From Treponema sp. (GTDB lineage: Bacteria > Spirochaetota > Spirochaetia > Treponematales > Breznakiellaceae), in contig WQXG01000001.1 of the NCBI GenBank assembly GCA_009784975.1, positions 62,001 to 126,000 of the forward strand: a stretch of 64,000 bases of DNA, read 5' to 3'. Positions 57,183 to 64,000 of the stretch are shown here, in pieces; the stretch's first letter is position 1; the number at the start of each line of letters is the position of its first letter. A program made the position numbers and the translations under genes. The notes under the pieces were generated by a model, which was not told the DNA's origin, made no database searches, and saw only the letters and a program-made list of their open reading frames with translations.

Positions 57183-58262
57183 ATGAGCGAAAAAGTATTG
57201 ATGAAAGGAAACGACGCTATTTCCGAAGCGGCAATCAGAGCGGGTTGTATGGCTTATTTTGGCTATCCAATTACTCCTCAGAATGAAATACCGGCATATA
57301 TGTCAAGGCACATGCTCGAAAAGGGCAGGGTCTTTATTCAGGCAGAGAGCGAAATTGGAGCCATGATCATGGTTTACGGCGCTGCTTGTTCAGGCATAAG
57401 GGCGATGACCAGTTCTTCCAGCCCGGGTATCAGCCTTAAACAGGAAGGTCTGTCTTATGCAGCCGGGGCGGATGTCCCGCTTGTGCTTGTAAACATCAAC
57501 CGCGGCGGTCCGGGGCTTGGCAATATTGCTCCAGCGCAAAGCGATTATATTCAGTCTACACGCGGCGGCGGACACGGCGATTATCGATGCATCGTTCTTG
57601 CCCCCAAAAACGTGCAGGAATGCGCGGACTTTACATATCTCGCCTTTGACCTTGCGGATAAATACCGGATGCCCGTTATCGTTCATGCAGACGGATTGAT
57701 TGGCCAGATGGTAGAAGGGCTGGTTCTTCCGCCGGAAAAAACAGTGCCAAAATACGAATGGTCTGCCGGAGGCATGGCTAAGAAAAAACGTGAAGCAATT
57801 CATATCACATCGATAGAACTTGTGCCTGAAAAACTTGAGGCGCAGACCAAAGCGCGCTTTGAGCGTTATGAAAAAGTAAAAGCAGCAGAGGTTCGATACG
57901 AAGAAAACGATTGCGCAGATGCAGACCTTGTAATGGTTGCATTCGGCACTTGCGCCCGTGTTTGTCTTGGAGCCCAGAAGCTTGCAAAAAAAGAAGGCAT
58001 TAAACTTGGTATTTTCAGGCCCATCTCTCTGTGGCCATTCCCGTTTGAAGCTCTTGGAAAATTTGCATCCAACGGCAAGCCGCTTTTATCGGTGGAAATG
58101 TCAGAGGGTCAATTAGTGGAAGATGTAAAACTTGCCGCGTATTATGCGGGTTCAAAATCAAATATACATCTTTTGGGACGTTCGGGCGGTGTAATCCCAA
58201 CCGAAGAAGAAGTGTTTGATGCCTGTAAAAAGGCTTTGGAAAAGGAAAAAACATCAAAATGA
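57183..58262 (+). CDS. 2-oxoacid:acceptor oxidoreductase subunit alpha (VorB/KorA type)
   Basis: KGNDAISEAAIRAGCMAYFGYPITPQNEIPAYMSRHM; MTSSSSPGISLKQEG. Confidence 0.93.
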   Translation: MSEKVLMKGNDAISEAAIRAGCMAYFGYPITPQNEIPAYMSRHMLEKGRVFIQAESEIGAMIMVYGAACSGIRAMTSSSSPGISLKQEGLSYAAGADVPLVLVNINRGGPGLGNIAPAQSDYIQSTRGGGHGDYRCIVLAPKNVQECADFTYLAFDLADKYRMPVIVHADGLIGQMVEGLVLPPEKTVPKYEWSAGGMAKKKREAIHITSIELVPEKLEAQTKARFERYEKVKAAEVRYEENDCADADLVMVAFGTCARVCLGAQKLAKKEGIKLGIFRPISLWPFPFEALGKFASNGKPLLSVEMSEGQLVEDVKLAAYYAGSKSNIHLLGRSGGVIPTEEEVFDACKKALEKEKTSK

Positions 58263-59041
58263 AAAAAATATTAGGACATCCTGAAAGTCTGCATAAAAAA
58301 CAGACAAAATACTGCGGCGGCTGCGGGCATGGTGTAATTCACAGGCTTATAGCCGGTATAATCGATGAAATGGGGCTTAGAGAACGGGCAATTATGACCC
58401 ATCCTGTAGGCTGTTCAATCTGGGCGGATCTTTATTTTGATTTTGATACGGTTCAGCCGCCTCACGGACGCACTCCTGCGGCAGCAACAGGTGTTAAGAG
58501 GGTTCATCCTGACCACCTGGTTATTTGCTATCAGGGAGACGGCGACATGGCAGCTATCGGCACAGCGGAAATGATTCATGCAGCGAACCGCGGCGAAAAG
58601 TTCACGACGATTTTCGTAAACAATGCAATCTACGGCATGACGGGCGGGCAGATGGCCCCTACGACATTGCTTGGGCAAAAAGCAACAACAGCTCCTCTGG
58701 GACGCGATGCGGACGCTGCCGGAATGGGCTTCCCCATAAGAGTTGCGGAGCTTATTGCTACGCTGGAGGGAACACGTTATATCGCAAGAGGAGCTGTTAA
58801 TAATGCCGCCAATGTCCGCAAGACAAGGCAATACATAAAAAAAGCATTTGAAGCGCAGATGGCAGGAATCGGCAACACAATGGTAGAAATCCTTTCTCCA
58901 TGCCCTACAAACTGGACAATGGACTCGATTCAGGCAATTGAATGGCTGGAACAGAATATGATCCCCTATTACCCGCTGGGCGAAGTGAAAAACACGCTTG
59001 ATTCAAAAGTAGCTTGCTTGCAAGCAGGAGGCTCCAAATGA
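58259..59041 (+). CDS. 2-oxoacid:acceptor oxidoreductase subunit beta (TPP-binding)
   Basis: YCGGCGHGVIHRLI, VICYQGDGDMAAIGTAEMIHAANRGE, IFVNNAIYGMTGGQMAPTTLLGQKATTAP. Confidence 0.95.
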   Translation: MKKILGHPESLHKKQTKYCGGCGHGVIHRLIAGIIDEMGLRERAIMTHPVGCSIWADLYFDFDTVQPPHGRTPAAATGVKRVHPDHLVICYQGDGDMAAIGTAEMIHAANRGEKFTTIFVNNAIYGMTGGQMAPTTLLGQKATTAPLGRDADAAGMGFPIRVAELIATLEGTRYIARGAVNNAANVRKTRQYIKKAFEAQMAGIGNTMVEILSPCPTNWTMDSIQAIEWLEQNMIPYYPLGEVKNTLDSKVACLQAGGSK

Positions 59042-59571
59042 CAGAAAAATCATTTTTTGCAGGATTTGGCGGTCAGGGAATTATGTCCATGGGGCAATTA
59101 TGGGTATATTTTGCCATGCAGGAAGGAAAAGACGTTACTTTTTTCCCGTTTTACGGCGCGGAAAAACGCGGCGGCATTGCCAGGGCAAGCGTCATCATCT
59201 CTGATGAAGAAATCGCAAGCCCCCTCGTGACAACCCCCGACTCGGCTATGGTCATGAACATGGATTCTCTGCCTCTTTGCGAGAAAATTCTCAAAAAAGA
59301 CGGCTTAATCGTGATAAATTCGACCCTGGTAAAGGAAAATCCCAGGCGTGCCGACTTAAAAGTTGTAAAAATAGAGGCATCCGGCATTGCCGAAAAGATA
59401 GGAAATGTCGTTTTTGCCAATATGGTTGCCCTTGGAGCAATGGCAAAACTAACAAATGCAGTAAAATTAACCGATATTGAAGGTGTATTAAAGAAATTCT
59501 TTCCAGTGGATAAACAACAGTTTATCCCCATGAATATCAAAGCCATTCAGGCGGGATATGACGCTGTTTAA
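59038..59571 (+). CDS. 2-oxoacid:acceptor oxidoreductase subunit gamma
   Basis: FAGFGGQGIMSMGQL, FFPFYGAEKRGGIARASVIIS. Confidence 0.93.
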   Translation: MTEKSFFAGFGGQGIMSMGQLWVYFAMQEGKDVTFFPFYGAEKRGGIARASVIISDEEIASPLVTTPDSAMVMNMDSLPLCEKILKKDGLIVINSTLVKENPRRADLKVVKIEASGIAEKIGNVVFANMVALGAMAKLTNAVKLTDIEGVLKKFFPVDKQQFIPMNIKAIQAGYDAV

Positions 59572-59590
59572 TAAAGTTTAAAAAAATTTA

Positions 59591-59619
59591 TTGACAGTTT
59601 TTTGGAATGCTGGTAGAAT
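59591..59619 (+). promoter_or_regulatory. sigma70-like promoter of M23/bactofilin/YaaR/RicT operon
   Basis: TTGACA 59591-59596, 17-bp spacer, TAGAAT 59614-59619. Confidence 0.7.
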
Positions 59620-59645
59620 AGACTGATATTTGTCAGGGAGCTTAG

Positions 59646-60677
59646 ATGGCCTCGGTTCATGAATACAAGCGTTTGGAGAACAAACTTGTCCAAAAAGTAA
59701 AAAATGCGGTAATTATTGCCGCAGGTTTTGTTGCCGGTTTTTTTAAAGCCATTGGACGGTTTCTTACAAGACGATATACACTCGTATTTGTTCCTCATTC
59801 AGAAAAGAAGGTATATAATCTCCATGTAACAGTGCTTTCGATATGCTGTTTCCTGCTGGTAGTTTTTTCTATCCTTGGGGCATTCTTTTGGTACGGCGCT
59901 TCGTACAGTAACACGATGTATACCATGGCTAGCAAGGACGAACGGTTTAGGGGTACTCAGGCTTCACTGGATCAACTGCGCGATGAAGCAACTTTGCTCC
60001 TGCGGGAAGCCCGCAATTTTGAAAACGCGCTTACCAGTGTTCTTTCTGCATTGGGTATCAATAATCGAAACCCCATGTCTCAGAATACATCCGGCGATTT
60101 AAGCACATTTTTGGGAATCAACGAAACATCAGACGGTCTTTTGCCGGAAGTAACAGATATAAGACGGCTTACCGCGTATCTTTCCCAGTCTGTTCCCCCA
60201 ATATTGGAAATAGGCAGTCTTCTGGATTCGCAGAGCGCTCTGTTAACGGAAATTCCAAGTATATGGCCTATCAGAAACGGAGTGGGTTTTATTTCCATGT
60301 TCTTTGGCCAGAATATACATCCTCTTTTGGGTCAGTATTATATTCATAGGGGTATTGATATTGCCACCGGCCGCTACGGCGATCCTGTTGTAGCAACTGC
60401 GGACGGTCAGGTAGTAACTGCCGAATATGATACCGGTTACGGTTTCTTCATCATCATCAGGCATAAACACGGTTATTATACACGTTATGCACATTTGCAG
60501 AATTTCAGAGCTACTGTCGGTCAGCGTGTTCAGCAGGGAGAAGTAATCGGTTATGTCGGAAATACCGGTATTTCCACAGGACCTCATCTGCATTACGAAG
60601 TTCATATCGGTTCCGATGTTGTAGATCCATACAGATACATTACCATCCGTTCCAGTCTTTCCAGACAAGGGCGCTAA
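59646..60677 (+). CDS. M23-family peptidoglycan endopeptidase, membrane-anchored
   Basis: N-terminal TM; HRGIDIATGRYGDPVVATADGQVV, GPHLHYEVHIG. Confidence 0.93.
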   Translation: MASVHEYKRLENKLVQKVKNAVIIAAGFVAGFFKAIGRFLTRRYTLVFVPHSEKKVYNLHVTVLSICCFLLVVFSILGAFFWYGASYSNTMYTMASKDERFRGTQASLDQLRDEATLLLREARNFENALTSVLSALGINNRNPMSQNTSGDLSTFLGINETSDGLLPEVTDIRRLTAYLSQSVPPILEIGSLLDSQSALLTEIPSIWPIRNGVGFISMFFGQNIHPLLGQYYIHRGIDIATGRYGDPVVATADGQVVTAEYDTGYGFFIIIRHKHGYYTRYAHLQNFRATVGQRVQQGEVIGYVGNTGISTGPHLHYEVHIGSDVVDPYRYITIRSSLSRQGR

Positions 60678-60684
60678 AATTCCC

Positions 60685-61110
60685 ATGGATAAAAGCGGCG
60701 ATTTTTCAATTAACACGATTATCGGTCCCAATACCAGTCTTACAGGCGATGTTGAAGTTGGCGGTTTTACCCGCATAGACGGCAGTATACGCGGAGATGT
60801 CAGGGCAAAGGGCAGGGTAGTAATCGGCGAACGTGCCAGAATGAAAGGTAATTTAACGGGGACGAATATTACTGTCGGCGGAGTGGTCTGCGGCAATATT
60901 ATCGCGGACGGTCATTTGGTTATTCTTTCTACGGCGCTTGTAATCGGCGATATCATAACCCGCCGTATCCGTGCAGACGACGGCTGTTTCATTAACGGTA
61001 AGGTTGCAGTATGTCCAAGCGATGAAATCTGGGCAAAAACCATGACCGAACACCGTGATGCGCAGGGAATAAAATCAACCTTGCCTGTTTTTAACAGAAC
61101 CTATGGCTAA
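60685..61110 (+). CDS. bactofilin (polymer-forming cytoskeletal protein)
   Basis: TIIGPNTSLTGDVEVGGFTRIDGSIRGDVRAKGRVVIGERARMKGNL beta-helix repeats. Confidence 0.92.
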   Translation: MDKSGDFSINTIIGPNTSLTGDVEVGGFTRIDGSIRGDVRAKGRVVIGERARMKGNLTGTNITVGGVVCGNIIADGHLVILSTALVIGDIITRRIRADDGCFINGKVAVCPSDEIWAKTMTEHRDAQGIKSTLPVFNRTYG

Positions 61111-61651
61111 AATAGACAGTTCAGATCCCGCAATTTTCATGACCCCTTCCGCCTATTCCGGCGTAAAAGATGATAAAAAAAACAAAGGTGTGCGCAGAGG
61201 CGAAAAGACCGATTTTCCCGGCTTCTTTGACGCTTTACTCGGCAAAACCGCCGATGAACTGGGAGCTGTAAAAAAACTTCCGGTATCAGAAGAATCTGTT
61301 AATCTATTAATGGACGAAGTTCGTGATGCAGGCGATGTTTTAAAAAACCGCCCGCTGCCCGAAGAAATACTCCGCTACAAACAGGCAGTGCGTAATTTTA
61401 TCAGTTATGTGGTGCAAAACACCTACACCCTTGAACACGAAATAAGCAGTTTTAAAAAATTCGGGATGGGCTTTAAGGGACAGCGCCGCACACCCGAAGC
61501 AATGCAGCAACAGAAAAATACGATTATAGTAGTAATAGATAAAAAACTGGAAGACCTCGCCGCCATGCTTCTTACAAGCCAGGGCGCGCAGCTGGAGATA
61601 CTTTCCCGCCTTGAAGAAATAAAAGGACTCCTTGTAGATTTACTGCAATAG
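61103..61651 (+). CDS. YaaR (DUF327)-family protein
   Basis: RYKQAVRNFISYVVQNTYTLE...IVVIDKKLEDLAAMLLTSQGAQLEILSRLEEIKGLLVDLL. Confidence 0.85.
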   Translation: MAKIDSSDPAIFMTPSAYSGVKDDKKNKGVRRGEKTDFPGFFDALLGKTADELGAVKKLPVSEESVNLLMDEVRDAGDVLKNRPLPEEILRYKQAVRNFISYVVQNTYTLEHEISSFKKFGMGFKGQRRTPEAMQQQKNTIIVVIDKKLEDLAAMLLTSQGAQLEILSRLEEIKGLLVDLLQ

Positions 61652-61666
61652 TTGTATAATAAGCCC

Positions 61667-62605
61667 ATGGCTTATGATGATGACGATGACGATGATATTG
61701 ATTCTCTTGAAGACGACCGTAATGAAACCAAGTTTCAGGAACACAATGTTATAACCGGCGCCGCAGCGGGAATAGAGTCCCTTGCCCCGGATGCCCCAAT
61801 TTACAGGCTTCGTCTTTTATATTCACAGGAAACTTTTCTTGCCGTTTACCGCGAAGATAATTTATCTCCCGGCACAATGGTTATTGTTCCTACCCGTTAC
61901 GGCCGCGATTTGGCTCAGGTAATAAGTTCTGTAAGCGGCAAGCTTCCTCCCGTCTCAGAAATTGCCTGGATTGTCCGCACAGCAAGCCCCGAAGACCTGG
62001 AAAAATCCCGCAGCAATGTCAGGCTGGAAGAAGAAGCTTTTAACATCTGCAGAAAAAAAATAGCCAATCATAAACTGGAAATGAAACTTGTTCTTGTTCA
62101 CTATCTTCTGGAAGAACCCAAAATCCTCTTTTTCTTTACTGCCGAAAACCGGGTAGATTTCCGCGAACTTGTAAAAGACCTTGTAAGTGTTTTTAAAATG
62201 CGCATTGAACTGCGTCAAATCGGCGTCCGCGACGAAGCCCGGGTGATAGGCGGCCTTGGCGTTTGCGGAAGAGGTTATTGCTGCCACAGCGTCTCCGACA
62301 AACTAAAACCCGTCTCAATCAAAATGGCTAAAGATCAAAAACTCTCCCTAAACTCCGTAAAAATTTCCGGTCCCTGCGGACGGCTCCTGTGCTGCCTTTT
62401 CTACGAATACGGTTTCTACAGCGAACAGCAGCGCAATCTCCCTCAGGAAGGCACCCGCATCAACTACGCAAACGACACCTGGAAAGTCGCCGAAGTAAAC
62501 CCCGTCGCCGGCCAAATAAAACTCGCCTCAGAAGACGGCCGCCAAATCAGCGTGCCCGCCGCGCAGTTTGAGCGGACGGAAACTCACTGGAAGGTGAAGA
62601 GCTAG
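61667..62605 (+). CDS. ricT: PSP1/RicT (YaaT)-family protein
   Basis: FFFTAENRVDFRELVKDLVSVFKMRIELRQIGVRDEARVIGGLGVCGRGYCC...ISGPCGRLLCCLFYE. Confidence 0.92.
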   Translation: MAYDDDDDDDIDSLEDDRNETKFQEHNVITGAAAGIESLAPDAPIYRLRLLYSQETFLAVYREDNLSPGTMVIVPTRYGRDLAQVISSVSGKLPPVSEIAWIVRTASPEDLEKSRSNVRLEEEAFNICRKKIANHKLEMKLVLVHYLLEEPKILFFFTAENRVDFRELVKDLVSVFKMRIELRQIGVRDEARVIGGLGVCGRGYCCHSVSDKLKPVSIKMAKDQKLSLNSVKISGPCGRLLCCLFYEYGFYSEQQRNLPQEGTRINYANDTWKVAEVNPVAGQIKLASEDGRQISVPAAQFERTETHWKVKS

Positions 62606-62679
62606 GCGCACCTCCCGCAAACATGGCTCTCAGTGAAGGGCTAATTTCTACTGAACACTGACCAGATGAGCTTGTGATA

Positions 62680-62709
62680 TTGACTTAGCAAATATAATGC
62701 ATTATACTT
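62680..62709 (+). promoter_or_regulatory. candidate promoter of the terminal AAA ATPase gene
   Basis: TTGACT 62680-62685, 18-bp spacer, TATACT 62704-62709. Confidence 0.5.
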
Positions 62710-62738
62710 AAACATGATTAACTTAAACGTGTTTAAGT
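62706..62738. promoter_or_regulatory. operator-like cluster: direct ACTTAAAC (62706, 62721) and inverted GTTTAAGT (62731)
   Basis: Palindrome acttaaac-gt-gtttaagt plus an upstream half-site overlapping the -10. Confidence 0.6.
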
Positions 62739-62750
62739 ATAGGAGATATC

Positions 62751-64000
62751 ATGTTTGCAGGACGAAAAAGAGAGCTGGAAGAACTGGAAAAACTCTATAA
62801 AACTAAAACATACCAGATGGTTATTATATATGGCAGGCGAAGGGTGGGGAAAAGCACCCTTATCAACCAATTTACCAGAGAAAAACGTTCAGTTTGTTTT
62901 ACAGCTACAGAGACAGACTCTAAGCGTAATTTGGAATTATTCAGCCGGTTGATAATGAAACAGAGAGGTGTTCAAGGGGAAATTTCATTTTCAGGATGGG
63001 AACATGCGTTTGATGAAATAGCTGCGCTTGCCAAAAAACCTCTTATCCTTGTTATTGATGAATATCCATATCTGGCTCAGGCTGAGCGAAGCATTTCTTC
63101 AATTTTACAGCAATACTGTGATACTGTCTTTAAAAATATTCCAATAATGATTATCCTTTGCGGTTCATCAATGAGCTTCATGGAAAACCAAGTGTTGGGT
63201 TATCAAAGTCCGATTTATGGCAGAAGAACTGCTCAGATGAAAATAGAACCTTTCTGTTATATTGATTCTGCGGCTTTTGTTCCCCGATATAATATTAAAG
63301 ACAAGGCAGTGGTTCATGGTGTTACAGGAGGTATCCCAAAATATCTTGAACTTTTTGATGATTCAAAATCATTAAAACAAAATATTATAGAACTTTATCT
63401 TTCCGCTGCAGGATTTTTGTATGAAGAACCTTCAAATCTGTTAAAACAGGAATTACGGGAACCAATAAAATATAATATAATTATTGAAGCTGTTGCCAAA
63501 GGTGCTTCCCGTTTAAATGAAATTTCTACAAAAACAGGTCTGGATACCAGCGCAGTATCAAATTATATTAACTCTCTTATTTCATTGGGTATTATGCATA
63601 AAGATACGGCAATTACAGAAGAAAAAAACAAAAAGAAAACTATATATGCGCTTTTGGATACGATGTTTATATTTTGGTACCGTTATGTTTTGGGAAACGA
63701 ATATGCGATTCATACTTATGATTCCGAATCTCTCTATGATCATGAAATAGAACCTGACTTAAACCGATTTATGGGCAGGATTTTTGAGACTATGTGCTGT
63801 GAATATTTATCAATTTTAAATATTAATAAGGATACTTCGCTTCCTTTTAAAATTCGTCAAATAGGCCGGTGGTGGGGTACTAATCCTATAACAAAGTCTG
63901 AAGAAGAGATAGACATTGTCGGTATTAATGACAAATTATCATCAGCCATTTTTTGCGAGTGTAAATTCCGTAATGAATTAACAGATACTCAAATCCTTGA
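62751..64000 (+). CDS. AAA ATPase with C-terminal DUF234-like domain (truncated by window end)
   Basis: Manual translation from ATG 62751 (absent from ORF track, no stop in window): MFAGRKRELEELEKLYKTKTYQMVIIYGRRRVGKSTLINQF...ILVIDEYPYLAQAE...FMGRIFETMCCEYL...EEEIDIVGINDKLSSAIFCECKF. Confidence 0.9.
   Translation, partial: MFAGRKRELEELEKLYKTKTYQMVIIYGRRRVGKSTLINQFTREKRSVCFTATETDSKRNLELFSRLIMKQRGVQGEISFSGWEHAFDEIAALAKKPLILVIDEYPYLAQAERSISSILQQYCDTVFKNIPIMIILCGSSMSFMENQVLGYQSPIYGRRTAQMKIEPFCYIDSAAFVPRYNIKDKAVVHGVTGGIPKYLELFDDSKSLKQNIIELYLSAAGFLYEEPSNLLKQELREPIKYNIIIEAVAKGASRLNEISTKTGLDTSAVSNYINSLISLGIMHKDTAITEEKNKKKTIYALLDTMFIFWYRYVLGNEYAIHTYDSESLYDHEIEPDLNRFMGRIFETMCCEYLSILNINKDTSLPFKIRQIGRWWGTNPITKSEEEIDIVGINDKLSSAIFCECKFRNELTDTQIL

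Noticed and set aside
58415-58831. 138-aa - strand ORF inside the oxidoreductase beta subunit gene
   Set aside because: Antisense shadow of a highly conserved TPP enzyme
62755-62952. ORF-track 65-aa ORF at 62755
   Set aside because: Wrong frame; the real gene starts at ATG 62751 and continues beyond the window end
1-64000. CRISPR arrays, insertion sequences, prophage modules, rRNA genes
   Set aside because: No regularly spaced direct repeats, transposase/integrase or phage structural ORFs, or rRNA signature sequences were seen

Overview
The window is about 64 kb of a gene-dense spirochete-like chromosome. The content (UPF0164 outer-membrane family, many lipoproteins, bactofilin/M23, YaaR/RicT) suggests Treponema or a relative, inferred from gene content only. 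Most of it is housekeeping: gpsA, ffh, ftsK/spoIIIE, galK, pgsA, der, murJ, ogt, a 2-oxoacid:ferredoxin oxidoreductase operon and two tRNAs. It also carries many signalling proteins (hybrid kinases, an adenylate cyclase, a large SpoIIE-type phosphatase, a FIST protein). Accessory or secreted genes include a GH5 glycanase, a PL1 pectate lyase with Ig-like repeats, an InlB-repeat/FGE-fold lipoprotein, hipBA and two DUF4143/DUF234-type AAA ATPases. The strongest non-annotated signal is at 20262-20500. There a sigma70-like promoter drives a 24-codon ORF that is half Ile/Val/Leu (VLNNRVAIIINILVITRPVVGRVR*), followed by two mutually exclusive RNA structures. One is a 19-bp antiterminator using the 3' half of the leader ORF, and the other is a 13-bp terminator with a U8 tract. 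This sits just upstream of an OFA-family MFS transporter and looks like a ribosome-mediated branched-chain amino-acid attenuator on a transporter gene. Other notable signals are three hipB operators spaced exactly 49 bp apart, a palindromic operator cluster on a truncated AAA ATPase gene, a perfect 15-bp hairpin abutting tRNA-Lys, and a set of convergent genes with no intergenic space. All calls are by eye from sequence, and no database searches were run.
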